A stretch of DNA of 27,322 nt from JANNHP01 sp031404455 (GCA_031404455.1 JANNHP010000023.1:1-27322), one strand, 5' to 3'; positions 14,607-24,500 are shown, counted from the first letter of the stretch. A program made the numbers and translations. The notes: generated from the letters alone by a model not told the origin.

Positions 14607-15056
14607 CTACTCGACCTTGACGGTCACGGACTTCGGCCGGACCTCCTCGACCTTCGCCAGCGTCACGACGAGGACGCCGTTCTTCGCCCGCGCGTCGACC
14701 TTGGCCGCGTCCACGTCGGCCGGGAACTCCAGCGATCGGGCGAACTTCCCGTAGCGTCGCTCGCCGCGGCGGCAGTTCTCGCCCTCGCCGGTCGTCTCGC
14801 ACTTCTTCTCGCCCCGGATCGTCAGCACGTTGCCGGTCACCGAGACCTCCACGTCCTCGGGCGCGACACCCGGGAGCTCGGCCCGGACGCGCCACTCCGT
14901 CGGGGTCTCCGTCACTTCGATCTCCGGCTCGAACGCCGTCTCGGGCGGCGCCCCTGAATTCAGGTTGCCGGTCAGCTCGTCGAACAGCCGGTCGAGTCCG
15001 GTCTCGAAGGGGGTCCGTGCGCCGTTCGGTGCGCGATTCTTCGTCAGGTACAGCAT
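14607..15056 (-). CDS. Hsp20/alpha-crystallin family small heat-shock protein
   Basis: A 149-residue ATP-independent holdase chaperone that binds unfolding proteins and forms oligomers. The N-terminal arm contains FETGLDRLFDELTGNL. The alpha-crystallin domain (about 42-143) has EIEVTETPTEWRVRAELPGV, VEVSVTGNVLTIRGEKK, YGKFARSLEFPADVD and the signature AKNGVLVVTL. The C-terminal tail KSVTVKVE offers a V-T-V version of the I-x-I anchoring motif. Two cysteines flank the insertion between strands (KCETTGEGENC), a mild oddity. A GGAGG lies 9 bases before the ATG. A 6-bp hairpin (15081-15096) sits a few bases further upstream in the presumed leader. The gene follows the FabH-like gene in the same direction after 163 bases. 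Confidence 0.94.
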   Translation of the reverse strand: MLYLTKNRAPNGARTPFETGLDRLFDELTGNLNSGAPPETAFEPEIEVTETPTEWRVRAELPGVAPEDVEVSVTGNVLTIRGEKKCETTGEGENCRRGERRYGKFARSLEFPADVDAAKVDARAKNGVLVVTLAKVEEVRPKSVTVKVE

Positions 15057-15080
15057 GTCTCGTCGCCTCCAGGGTTGTCG

Positions 15081-15096
15081 CGGGCACCGTTGCCCG
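15081..15096 (-). promoter_or_regulatory. small hairpin in the presumed hsp20 leader
   Basis: CGGGCA-CCGT-TGCCCG is a perfect 6-bp stem with a four-base loop, 10 bases upstream of the hsp20 GGAGG. Small heat-shock genes often carry thermosensing leaders, but this stem does not mask the ribosome binding site, so a regulatory role is only a possibility. Confidence 0.2.
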
Positions 15097-15219
15097 TCGT
15101 GGTCGGCGGTCGGTATCGCAAGGGGTGTACCAACGCCGCCGAGGCGCGGAACGGCACGGGACGCGCGTCGCGGCGCCGTCGCAGCGCCGTCGCGCGACGG
15201 GGTCGCCGCTCGCAGCGGT

Positions 15220-16365
15220 TCAGTACGCGTGGACGAACGCGACGGCGCCGTAGAGGTAGCCCGCGCCGATCGACACGAGGACGACGAGGTCGCCCTTCTG
15301 GATCGTCGTGCCGCACGGCGAGATCGTCCCCATCCGGTTGCTCCCCTCGGGCGGCGGCTCGCGGCGCAGGTTGCCGCGGCGGACGGCGTAGTCGAGCGTG
15401 TAGAGAGTGGTCGCGGCCGAGCAGTTCCCGAGGTGGTAGATCGTGCGGTACACGTGGTCGTGCGGCACGCCGAGCTTCTCCTGCAGGCCGTCGACGATGC
15501 GGCCGTTCGCCTGGTGGGGGACGATCTTCGCGCGGTCGAGGAGCGCGCGCAGCTCGGGGTTGTCGTCCTTCAGGTCCTGCAGGGTGAAGCCGAGGCTCTG
15601 GACGACGGCGAGCGCCATGCGGTTGACGGCGTTGCGCAGAACGCTCGCGCCGGCCGCCATCGAGAGCGTCGGCCGCTCCTGCTGCATCGTGAGCATGTCC
15701 CGGTGCTCGCCGAGCAGGTGATCGGGCGTGGCCGAGTTGCCGTTCCACATCTTGATGGCCTCGGGCGCGTACTCGAACCGCAGCACGCTCGTGCCGAGGA
15801 AGCCCGTGTCGGCGCCGTCGTCCTTGCGCCCGATGACGACCGTCCCCGCGGCGTCGGAGAAGAGGATGCCGGTCAGCGGGTCGGCGAGGTTCGTCGCCCG
15901 CGACACGCACTCTGCCGCGACGACGAGCACGTTGCGGAACTGCCCCGACTGCACGAGCGAGCGGCCGATCGTGACGCCCCACAACGACCCGGCGCACGCG
16001 GCGGTCATCATGAAGACGCCGCCGTCGATGCCGAGCTGGTGGATCATCCAGCTCGGGTCGCCGGGGAACATCTCGTTCACCGTGAACGAGCAGAACACCA
16101 CGTGGTCGATGTCCTTCGGCGTGAGTCCCGCGGCTTCGATCGCCTTGCGGCTCGACTCGAGGCCGAGCGTGCCGGCGCTCTCCTTCGTCGCGTCGATCCA
16201 GCGGCGCTCCTGGATGTGCGTGACCCGGTCCACCCACACCGAGAAGTCGCCCGAGCTCTCGTCGTAGCCGCCGATGTAGCTCTTCAGCTCGGCGTTGGTC
16301 ACCCGCCGCTCGGGGAGCGCGGACCCTGTTCCGAGGATGGCGACGTTGCGGTCGAGTCGGGGCAT
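15220..16365 (-). CDS. 3-oxoacyl-ACP synthase III (FabH-like ketosynthase)
   Basis: A 381-residue thiolase-fold enzyme, expected to condense an acyl-CoA primer with malonyl-ACP or a related extender. The Cys-His-Asn triad is visible: C124 in MTAACAGSLWG, H284 in VPHQANGRI and N314 in YHLGNCSAAT, with the same 30-residue His-Asn spacing as Escherichia coli FabH. The ILFSDAAGTVVIG segment (167-178) and the Gly-rich end SIGAGYLYGAVAFV are also typical. It is about 60 residues longer than housekeeping FabH; the Cys-His interval is near 160 rather than about 132, and a polar insertion follows GNLRREPPPEGSNR. No fab genes or ACP lie nearby, so a specialised role is plausible. A TAGCCT box lies 9 bases before the ATG. 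Confidence 0.9.
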   Translation of the reverse strand: MPRLDRNVAILGTGSALPERRVTNAELKSYIGGYDESSGDFSVWVDRVTHIQERRWIDATKESAGTLGLESSRKAIEAAGLTPKDIDHVVFCSFTVNEMFPGDPSWMIHQLGIDGGVFMMTAACAGSLWGVTIGRSLVQSGQFRNVLVVAAECVSRATNLADPLTGILFSDAAGTVVIGRKDDGADTGFLGTSVLRFEYAPEAIKMWNGNSATPDHLLGEHRDMLTMQQERPTLSMAAGASVLRNAVNRMALAVVQSLGFTLQDLKDDNPELRALLDRAKIVPHQANGRIVDGLQEKLGVPHDHVYRTIYHLGNCSAATTLYTLDYAVRRGNLRREPPPEGSNRMGTISPCGTTIQKGDLVVLVSIGAGYLYGAVAFVHAY

Positions 16366-16374
16366 GGCGCGCGA

Positions 16375-16380
16375 AGGCTA
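16375..16380 (-). promoter_or_regulatory. probable -10 box (TAGCCT) before the FabH-like gene
   Basis: On the minus strand TAGCCT is followed by TCGCGCGCC and the ATG at 16365 (9-base spacer). No Shine-Dalgarno is seen. The box is one of eight TAnnnT boxes close to start codons in the window. Confidence 0.35.
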
Positions 16381-16423
16381 TCGCCGCCGGAAACGGACGG
16401 ACCGCTTTTCGTCCGAGGAGGCT

Positions 16424-18280
16424 TCAGCGGGCGAGGGCGTCCTCGATCGCCGTCCGGGTGCGCTCGCGGTCGCAGACGGCCCGGAACTCCTCGCGGGTGA
16501 GGGCCCGGTCGGCGGGCAGGCGGATCTCGGCGAACTCGTCGACGGGCAGGAGGTACCACGCGTCGCCGAGGGCTGACGCATCCACCTCGCGCCACGACGC
16601 GTCGTCTCCGCCCTCGCGGCGGACGGACGGCGCGTGTCCGTACCTCACGCGGAGCTTCACGAGCCGGACGCCGAGTGTCGCCCAGAGCCGGCTGGTCTCG
16701 CGCTGCACGTCGAACGCGATCGGGATGCTCACGCGCGTGTCGACCGCGAGATCCGGGTCGTCGAACGCGCCGCCGAGCCACGCGAGCGCCGCCGCGCGGC
16801 ATCGCTCCGCGTCGACGGGCTCGCCCGGGGCGAACTCCGGCCGACGGCCGACGTCCTCGCAGGAGACGAGGTAGAAGCCGTAGAAGAGGTCGCGCATCGC
16901 GTCGAGCTCCGTGCGAAGGTCCGCCGGACGTTCGCCTCCCTCGCGAAGACCGTGGATCTCGCGCAGCGCCTCGGGACCCACTGCGGCATCGAGGAGACCG
17001 GCGACGAACGCGTAGGCCCGCGCCGTCCGGAGATGGTACGAGAGACAGGGTTCGAGCCGCAGTCGAGGCCGGAACCGCGGCGGCGGCGGACCGCCGCCGT
17101 CACCGAGTGCGAGGAGGCCCCGTCCATGCGCCTCGGCGTGCGTCTCGCGCCGCTTCGTCAGGAGCGCCGCGAACGCCGCGAGGAGCCGCCGCTTGTACGA
17201 CCGGTCGAGCGCGACCTTCGCGTGCTCCTCGGAGTTCGCAGTCAGGAGCAGCGTCTCGAGCGCGTGGATCTGATGGTCGTACCACCCGGCGCCCGGTCGC
17301 GGCGTGAGGTCCACCTCGCCCGAGCGGATGCGCCGGATCAGCTCCGCCATCAGGTTGGTTCCCGGCGGAAGCTGATCCGTGAAGAGCCGTTCGAAGAGGG
17401 CACTCTCCGGCGACGACGACGCCGGGAAGAACGCCGCGCCTTTCGCATCGGCGACGTGCGAACCGGGCAGGTCCGCGAGCGGCCGCGTCGTGAACGGGTT
17501 CGAGAGCCGCGCGTGGTACCGGACGGACGCCTCGTAGTCCGCGCGCAGCGCCGGATCGGCGGCGATCGCCGCGGCGACGTCGTCGGAGCCGTCGAAGTCC
17601 TGCTGGAGGAACCGCATGAACCGGAACGACCGCGAGAGGGTCTCCGTCCAGCCGTAGAACGAGATCGGCTTCGACGACGCCTCGTCGGCGAGGAACTTCG
17701 CGACGAGCGCGCGCTTCTTCTCCTCGTCCCGGACCGGCACGTCGTCGCCTGCGAGCGAGAGCCCCGCAGCGAGGAACGGAGCCGCCCGCGAATCCGGCCC
17801 GATCGCCGCGACCGCGCGGCGGACGAGCTCGACCCGGCTCGGCAGCCGTCCGAGCGGCGTCGCGAACGACGCCTGCTCGATCGCGGCGACGAGCCCGTCG
17901 TCGAACTGCTTCGCCTTGCCGTCGATCGCGTTCATCGACGGCAGGATCTCGGCGCGGCCGCCGTTCGCTCGGACGCAGGCCGCGTACGACGCGTGCAGTT
18001 CGTCGAGCCACGCGTCCTCGGAATCGTCCCCCGCCGGGCACGACGTGCGGAACGTCGCGGCGCTGTCGTTGATCCGCAGTCCATCGACGGCCGGGCGGGT
18101 GTCGACGATCGCCGGATCGAACGGCGGTGCCGCGAGCGGGGGGTCGTCTTCGAGGTCGACGGCGTCGAGCACCGGGTCGCGGGCGTCCTGCGACATCGGG
18201 CGCGCCGAGCGGTACGCGGCGACTCCCGCCCACGCCGCGAGCGCGCCGCCGCCGACGAGGAGCCAGTGTCCGAGCCGCAT
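16424..18280 (-). CDS. large membrane-anchored protein of unknown function
   Basis: A 618-residue protein that I do not recognise. It starts MRLGHWLLVGGGALAAWAGVA, a single N-terminal membrane segment, followed by an acidic, Pro-rich linker (to about 65). The rest is mostly helical and soluble. Visible landmarks are a cysteine pair region (FRTSCPAGDD and YAACVRANGG), SFYGWTETLSRSFRFMRFLQ, a Pro/Arg-rich loop (GDGGGPPPPRFRPRLRLEP), LFYGFYLVSCEDVG, and a C-terminal WYLLPVDEFAEIRLP. No catalytic motif was identified. It probably acts in the periplasm or at the membrane. The ATG at 18280 was chosen because it begins the membrane segment and follows a TAGCAT box by 10 bases; frame upstream of it overlaps the addB promoter region. 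The gene is divergent from addB. Confidence 0.72.
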   Translation of the reverse strand: MRLGHWLLVGGGALAAWAGVAAYRSARPMSQDARDPVLDAVDLEDDPPLAAPPFDPAIVDTRPAVDGLRINDSAATFRTSCPAGDDSEDAWLDELHASYAACVRANGGRAEILPSMNAIDGKAKQFDDGLVAAIEQASFATPLGRLPSRVELVRRAVAAIGPDSRAAPFLAAGLSLAGDDVPVRDEEKKRALVAKFLADEASSKPISFYGWTETLSRSFRFMRFLQQDFDGSDDVAAAIAADPALRADYEASVRYHARLSNPFTTRPLADLPGSHVADAKGAAFFPASSSPESALFERLFTDQLPPGTNLMAELIRRIRSGEVDLTPRPGAGWYDHQIHALETLLLTANSEEHAKVALDRSYKRRLLAAFAALLTKRRETHAEAHGRGLLALGDGGGPPPPRFRPRLRLEPCLSYHLRTARAYAFVAGLLDAAVGPEALREIHGLREGGERPADLRTELDAMRDLFYGFYLVSCEDVGRRPEFAPGEPVDAERCRAAALAWLGGAFDDPDLAVDTRVSIPIAFDVQRETSRLWATLGVRLVKLRVRYGHAPSVRREGGDDASWREVDASALGDAWYLLPVDEFAEIRLPADRALTREEFRAVCDRERTRTAIEDALAR

Positions 18281-18290
18281 GTCGCGTGCG

Positions 18291-18296
18291 ATGCTA
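18291..18296 (-). promoter_or_regulatory. probable -10 box (TAGCAT) for the 618-residue protein gene
   Basis: On the minus strand TAGCAT is followed by CGCACGCGAC and the ATG at 18280. It faces away from the similar box of addB across a 94-base divergent intergenic region. No Shine-Dalgarno is seen. Confidence 0.35.
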
Positions 18297-18358
18297 CGCC
18301 CGGCTGCCGCGGGGTTCGGGGCGGGGGGTGTCGCGAACGGCTTGTCCGACACGCCGCG

Positions 18359-18364
18359 TAGGCT
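18359..18364 (+). promoter_or_regulatory. probable -10 box (TAGGCT) for addB-addA
   Basis: TAGGCT is followed by CCGTCCGAAG and the ATG at 18375 (10-base spacer). A weak GAAG abuts the start codon too closely to act as a normal Shine-Dalgarno. It would drive the coupled addB-addA pair. Confidence 0.38.
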
Positions 18365-18374
18365 CCGTCCGAAG

Positions 18375-21300
18375 ATGGCGAGAATCCTCCTCACGGGACC
18401 GGCGGGATCGGGCAAGACGCAGCGCGTCGTGAATGAGCTCGTCGCGCTCGTCGCCGAGGGGCCGGTCGAGCGTTTCGTCGTCCTCGTGCCGACCTACTCC
18501 CGCGCCGAGCACCTGAAGCGGCGGATCCTGCGTGGCGGGCTCGGCGGGATGTTCGACCGCGGCATCGGCACGTTCGAGCAACTCGCGGAGCGGCGCACGT
18601 CGCGGCGGCTCTCGGAACTCGCGCCCATGCCGGTGCGCGACGCGATCCTCGCCGAGGCGCTTGCCGAGACGGCGGTGCCCGACTTCGCCGTCGCGGCGCG
18701 GTTTCCGGGCTTCCGCCGGGCGGCGCTGCGCCTCTTCAAGGAGGTGAAGGGGTCAGACCCCGTGCCTGACGGACCGCGATCGGGGTCAGACCCCCAGCCT
18801 GATGAGCCGGCAGGCCGTGGATTCGCCGGGCCCGATGCCCCGGGCGTCGAAGCAGCGGCCGAGAGGCTCGTCGCCGCGGGGGAGGGACTGCCCGGCGCCC
18901 GCGGCCGGAAGCTCGCGGGGCTCGGCCGCGTGCTCCTCGCGTACCAGCGGCGCCTCGAAGCCGCGGGCCTCTTCGACCACGAGGACCTGCTCCGCACGCT
19001 GCTCGCGCGCCTGCGGGAGACGCCGCCCGAACGGCTCACGCTCCTCGCACTCGACGGCTTCACGGACCTGACCGAGGTGCAGGAGCGAATCGTCCAGATC
19101 CTGATCGAGCAAGCCGATCGCGCCATCGTCACCCTCCTCGCCGATGGCGACCGCGCCGACGGGCCGTTCGCGGCGTCGGCGGAACTCGGACGCCGCATGC
19201 GCGCCGGATCGCGCCTCGTGGAGGAGCGGCTGACCGCGAATCTGCGCGCCAAGGGCGACGTCGCGCGGCTGGAGCGACTGGTCGCCGGATGCGAGATCGC
19301 GCCATCGGCCCCGGACGGCCCCGGCGACCCCGACGGCACCGTGCGGTTCCTCGCGGGCGCGGACCCCGACGACGAGGCCGATCGCGTCGCGCGCACGTGC
19401 CTGCGGTTCGTCGCCGACGACGGCATCCCGCGCGCCGACGTGCTCGTGATCGTGCGCTCACTCCTCGGCGAGACCGCGGCTCGCATCCTCGACGCCCTCT
19501 CGCGTCACGGCGTCCCGGCGCGCGCGATCGGCGGCGCGCCGCTCGTCACTTCGCCCGTCGCCCGCGCGACGCTGCGCGTCCTCCGCCTCCTCGCCGGGTG
19601 CGACGACCCGGACGACGCGCTTGCGGCGCTCCGCGGCGGCGACGCGCGCGTCGTCGTCGCTGCGGAGGCCGACGCGCTCGACCGCGCGGCGGCCGAAGCG
19701 GGCGTGCGCGGAATCGATCCGTTGCTGCGGCTCGCGGGCGAGATGGAGCTCGCGAGTTGCGTGACCTGGCTCGAATCGCTGCGCGCGAAGCGTCTCGGCG
19801 ACGCGCGCCGCCCGCCGCCCGAGATCGCCGCGTCGCTGCTCCAGGCCGTCGAGCCGTTGCTCGTCTTCTCCTTCGACGGCACGGTCGCGAGCGATGTGCG
19901 TGCCGCGTCCGACGCCGCGGCGCTGCGCGCGCTCTCGACGCTCGTGGCCGAGACCGCGCGCGGACTGCGCGCCGCGGGGATGTCGTCCACCGGCGCGGCG
20001 GAGTTCGTCCGCCGCCTCGACGACGCCGCGCAGGACGCGAAGTACCACTCGTCCGACCGGCGCGCCGACGTCGTCAACGTGGTGGACGCCGACGAAGCGC
20101 GTCAGTGGGAGGCGCGCGCGGTCGTCGTGGCGGGGCTCCGTCTCGGCGAGTGGCCGGGCGGCGCGCGAGAGGACCTCTTCGTCTCCGACCGGGACCGTCA
20201 CGCGGTCGCGAAGTCGACCCACGTCCGGCTCGCGTCGCGCCTCGACGACGCGCTCAGGCGCGAGCGCCTCCTCTTCTACTCCGCGGTCACGCGAGCCAAG
20301 GAACGGCTCGTCCTCACCACGTCCACGACCGACGCGAAGGGCGACCCGGCGCTGCGCTCGCCGTTCCTCGATCTCGCGCTGAAGCTCGCGACGAAGCCGG
20401 TCCTCGAAGGAGCCGACCGCTCGCCGGGCGACGTGCGTCCCGCGCCGCGCGAGACGTTCGGGACGGCCGACCTCGAACGAACCGCGCTCGCGGCGCTGAC
20501 CGAGCGATTCGAACCGGGGACCGCGTCGGAGGCCCGCGCCAAGACGGGGCTGGCACTCTTCGCGAGGCTCCTCGACGAGTCGCCGAAGGACGGAGTGCTC
20601 ACGCAGGCCGCGCGCTGGTTCCGCGGCGCGGAGGCGTCGCTCGCGCCGAAGGGCGCCGCACGCGAACTGCTCGCGAAGCCGCGTCGGCGCTCGGCGTCGT
20701 CGCTCGCCAACTTCGCGCAGTGTGCGTACCGGTACTTCGCCGACAAGGGCCTCTCTCTCGCCGAGTCCGATCCCGCCGCCGACGACGGACCGAACGCGCT
20801 CCACCTCGGCACGATCGCGCACGAGGTGCTGGAGAAGGCGCTGCCGAACTCGTCGCGCGCGGCGGCGATCTTCGACGAAGTGTGGATCGAGCACACCCGG
20901 CGGTTCGCGCCGTCGCTGCGGCTCTCGCGGGATCGCGCGTCGCTGCGCCGTTCGGTGCTCGGTCACCTCGCGAAGTGGGCGGAGACGCCGCTCGTCCCGG
21001 GGTACCGCCCGGCGGAGTTCGAACTCGCGTTCGGCCTCCCGGGCGCGCCGCCCTGCGCGCTCGCGGCGATCCCCGGGCCGCGCGGCGAGGTCGTGGAACT
21101 CTCCGGCATGATCGACCGAGTGGACGTCGACGAGAACGGCCACGCGGTCGTCATCGACTACAAGTACTCGAGCGTCGGCCGCTTCGCGTCGCTCGACCGC
21201 AAGATCGCAGACGGCGTCGATCTGCAACTGCCGATCTATGCGCTCGCGGCAGAGCGACTCCTCGGACGCGAGGTCGTGGCCGCGGGGTACGTGACGCTCC

Positions 21301-21539
21301 GCGACGGCCGCGAGCGCTGGCTGCGTCTCGATCCGTCCGCGCCGGGCTCCGGCAAGGCCGACGTCACCTGGGAAGGCGACGCACGCGCCGCCGGACTCGC
21401 GGCCGTGGAGGCGCGCATCCGCGAGTTCGACGGCAAGATCCGCGAGGGGAACATCGAGCCCATGCCTCGAGATCTGGAGAAGTGCGGGACCGGGCGCTGT
21501 CCGTTCGCGGACCTCTGCCGCTACGAGGGCTCCGCGTGA
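18375..21539 (+). CDS. addB: AddB-type helicase-nuclease subunit
   Basis: A 1054-residue subunit of a RecBCD-like double-strand-break resection enzyme. It begins MARILLTGPAGSGKTQ, a Walker A with K14, and keeps superfamily 1 helicase-like segments (LLALDGFTDLTEVQ; VVNVVDADEARQWEARAVVV; LLFYSAVTRAKERLVLTT). The C-terminal PD-(D/E)XK nuclease has H816 in LGTIAHEVLEK, D914 in GMIDRVD and D928-Y-K930 in VVIDYKYS. Four cysteines, C783 (FAQCAYRY), C1037, C1042 and C1048 (KCGTGRCPFADLC), are placed like the AddB iron-sulfur staple, though the usual C-x2-C is C-x4-C here. Residues 125-143 are a repeat-derived insertion. The ATG at 18375 begins the P-loop strand. The stop overlaps the addA start (GTGA). 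A different RecB-family pairing name is possible. Confidence 0.9.
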   Translation: MARILLTGPAGSGKTQRVVNELVALVAEGPVERFVVLVPTYSRAEHLKRRILRGGLGGMFDRGIGTFEQLAERRTSRRLSELAPMPVRDAILAEALAETAVPDFAVAARFPGFRRAALRLFKEVKGSDPVPDGPRSGSDPQPDEPAGRGFAGPDAPGVEAAAERLVAAGEGLPGARGRKLAGLGRVLLAYQRRLEAAGLFDHEDLLRTLLARLRETPPERLTLLALDGFTDLTEVQERIVQILIEQADRAIVTLLADGDRADGPFAASAELGRRMRAGSRLVEERLTANLRAKGDVARLERLVAGCEIAPSAPDGPGDPDGTVRFLAGADPDDEADRVARTCLRFVADDGIPRADVLVIVRSLLGETAARILDALSRHGVPARAIGGAPLVTSPVARATLRVLRLLAGCDDPDDALAALRGGDARVVVAAEADALDRAAAEAGVRGIDPLLRLAGEMELASCVTWLESLRAKRLGDARRPPPEIAASLLQAVEPLLVFSFDGTVASDVRAASDAAALRALSTLVAETARGLRAAGMSSTGAAEFVRRLDDAAQDAKYHSSDRRADVVNVVDADEARQWEARAVVVAGLRLGEWPGGAREDLFVSDRDRHAVAKSTHVRLASRLDDALRRERLLFYSAVTRAKERLVLTTSTTDAKGDPALRSPFLDLALKLATKPVLEGADRSPGDVRPAPRETFGTADLERTALAALTERFEPGTASEARAKTGLALFARLLDESPKDGVLTQAARWFRGAEASLAPKGAARELLAKPRRRSASSLANFAQCAYRYFADKGLSLAESDPAADDGPNALHLGTIAHEVLEKALPNSSRAAAIFDEVWIEHTRRFAPSLRLSRDRASLRRSVLGHLAKWAETPLVPGYRPAEFELAFGLPGAPPCALAAIPGPRGEVVELSGMIDRVDVDENGHAVVIDYKYSSVGRFASLDRKIADGVDLQLPIYALAAERLLGREVVAAGYVTLRDGRERWLRLDPSAPGSGKADVTWEGDARAAGLAAVEARIREFDGKIREGNIEPMPRDLEKCGTGRCPFADLCRYEGSA
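18749..18803. repeat. two direct copies of a GGGGTCAGACCCC palindrome unit inside addB
   Basis: Units at 18749-18770 and 18782-18803 share GGGGTCAGACCCC, a perfect 13-base palindrome, followed by a related GCCTGAC/GCCTGAT tail. Starts are 33 bases apart, so the reading frame is preserved. They encode two GSDPxPD copies (about residues 126-132 and 137-143 of AddB) in a Pro/Gly/Asp-rich loop. This looks like a dispersed intergenic-type repeat that has entered a gene. Confidence 0.68.
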
Positions 21540-24500
21540 GTCCGGCGCTCACCGACGACCAGCGCCGCGCGGTCGAGACCGAGGGAGTGGACCTCTGCGT
21601 CGTCGCCGGCGCCGGCACGGGCAAGACGCGCGTGCTGACGGAGCGAATCGTCCACCGCGTCGTCCGTCGCGGTGCCGATCTGCGCCGCATGCTCGCGATC
21701 ACGTTCACGGAGAAGGCGGCCGCGGAGATGAAGAGCCGCCTCGCCGCGGCGCTCGAGAAGGCCGGACGTCCGTCGGCGCGCGAGGAGGTCGAGGCGGCGG
21801 CCATCTCCACGATCCACGCGTTCTGCGCTCGACTCCTGCGCGAGCACGCGGTCGAGGCGGGCGTCGATCCGCAGTTCGGCGTGCTCGACGAGATCGCCTC
21901 CGACGCGCGGCAGCGCGACGCGCTCGACGCATGGACGGCCGATCTCTTCGCGCGCGATCCGTCCGCCTTCGACGAGATCGCGCAACTCCCGGGCGAGGAC
22001 CCCGCCGAGACGCTGCTCGAACTCTGGCGCACCGCGCGCGAGAGCGGCCGCGGCCTTGCGGAGTTCCTCGCCACGCCGCCGGGCCTCCCATCGCGCGCCG
22101 AGACGCTCGCCGCGATCCGCGAGGATCTCGAAGAGGCCGTCGCCGCAGGAGCCGGCGCGACGAAGGCGACGTCGTCGAAGGTGGACGCCGCCGCGGCGGC
22201 ACTGCGCGCCTTCCCGCCGGACGACGCACCGCCCGCGACGCTCGGCGCCGCCGTGGCCGCGCTGCGCGGGGCGTTCACGCTGCAGGTCGCGCCCGCCGTG
22301 AAACCGTGGCTCGCGAACGTCCGCGGGAACTGCGACACGCTCCTCGCGCAACTCGCCGAGGAGTCGCGCGCGCCGCTGCGCGCGCGTGTCGGCGGCGCGG
22401 TCGTCCGTGTGGGGGTTCGGTACGCCGAGGGCAAGGGCGGCGGCCGCGAGCTCGACTTCGTGGATCTCGAGCGCCGCGCGGTCGCGCTGCTCGAGAGCCG
22501 CGCCGACGTGCGCGAGTCCGTCCGCGACCGGTGGGGCGAAGTGCTCGTCGACGAGTTCCAGGACGTCAACCCGCTCCAGGCGCGGCTCGTCGATCTCGTC
22601 CGCGCGGAACGCGGACTGTTCGTCGTCGGCGACCCGAAGCAGTCGATCTACGGGTTCCGCGGCTCCGACGTGGAGGTGTTCCACGAGCGCCGCGCGCAGG
22701 TCGCGGCCCAAGGCGCCGAAGGGAACGCGAGCGGCGAGGTGACGCTCGCTTCGAGCTTCCGCTCGCGCGCGGGGGTGCTCGGCGTCGTCAATCACCTCTT
22801 CGCGAAGGACTTCGACCTCGGCGTGCCGCTCGTCGCCGCGCGCGAGTTCGCGCCGCGCGAGTCGCCGTGCGCCGAACTCTTCGTCGTCGCCGCCGACGGC
22901 GCGCAGGACGGCCGCGAGGCCGAGGCCGCGTGGATCGCGGAACGGATCGTCGCGCTCGTCGAGGGCGACGCCGCGCTGCGCGTCGCCCGGCCGACCGACG
23001 CCGAACCGCTCGCGGAACGCCGCGCGACGTTCGGCGACGTCGCGGTGCTGCTCCGCGCCATGACGAACGTGAAGCTCCTCGAGCGCGCGCTGACCGCCCG
23101 CGACGTCCCGTACCTCGTGCTGAAAGGCCGCGGCTTCTTCGAGGCGCGCGAGGTCGTGGACCTCGCCAACCTGCTCGCGTGCGTGGACAACCCTCGCGAC
23201 GACCTGACGCTCGCGGCGGTGCTGCGCTCGCCCGCGTGCGGACTGTCGGACGACGCACTCTTCCTGCTCTGCGAGGCGCGTGCGAAGGAGCGCGCGCTAG
23301 CCGACGTCATCGACGGCGACGCGCCCGCCCGTCTCGGACCGAAGGACCGCGCCGCGCTCGCGCGGTTCGTCGCCGCGTGGCGCGAGCTGCGCGCGATGCG
23401 CGCGTCGGAGCCGGTGTCGGCGCTCGTCGATCGCGCGCTCACCTCCACGCGTCTCGAGACGCTCGCCCTCGCGCGTCCCAACGGACGCCAGCGCGCCGCA
23501 AACCTGCGCAAGGTCCGCGCGCTCGCTCGATCCGCCGACTCGAACGGCCGCGGCGACCTGCGCACGTTCCTGCGCTCGGTCGGCGAACTGCGAGCTCGCG
23601 AGGTGCGCGAGACGGAGGCGCCGGTCTCGGGCGGCGCCGCGGGCGCGGTCAGTCTCATGACCGTCCACGCGGCCAAGGGCCTGGAGTTCCCGATCGTCTT
23701 CGTCCCCGATCTCGGGCGCGAGGAGGGCGGCGTGCGATCGCAGGTGACGAGCCACGCGCGCCTTGGTCTCGGCCTGAAGGGCCACTTCGAGGGCGGCCCG
23801 TTCGAGGAAGTCAAGCCGTGGGCCTTCGCGAAGATCGAGGAGGCGAACGCGGCGCGCGAGCGCGCCGAGGCCGCGCGCCTCTTCTACGTGGCGGTCACGC
23901 GCGCCGAGGAGCACCTCGTGCTGACGACGTCGGTCACCGCGCGCAACGCGAAGGCGAGGCCGTGGTGGGACCGTGTCGCGTCGGCGCTCGGGGTGACGGG
24001 CGGCGCGGAGGAGGCCGCGATCGTCGCGCCGGGCGTGCTCGTCCACGCGGCGGCGGATGCCGAGGTCGCTCCGCGTCCCGGCACGCGCACGCTCTTCCAC
24101 CGCGTCGCGCAGGAGATCTCGCGGGGACACGTGGACGCGAGCGCCGCGGGGCCCGAGTCCGTCGCCGAGGCCGCTGCGCTGGTCGCCGAAGCGATGCGGA
24201 CGATCCCCGCCGTTGAGGGCACGCTCTTCTCCGCGACGGTGAGCGGACTCGTGGCCTTCGCGCGCTGCCCGCAGGAGTTCCGCCTGCGGCACGTCGTCGG
24301 CGCGCCGGAGTCGCTCGCGGGCGCGATCTCGGCCGATGAACTCGCCCCGGACTCGCCCCGTCCCGGCGACGACGACGAGTGGGGCGTGCCGCTCTCGGCG
24401 CGCGCACTCGGCCGCGCGGTGCACCTCGCGCTCGAACGCCTCGTCCCCGAGTTCAAGGACGACGTCGCCTCGGTCGTGCGCGACGCGCTCGCCGTGGAAT

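Noticed and set aside
19289..21535. Possible long N-terminal extension of addA into addB
   Set aside because: The upstream frame is an Arg-rich shadow of addB. The GTG at 21536 overlaps the addB stop and immediately precedes the helicase domain.
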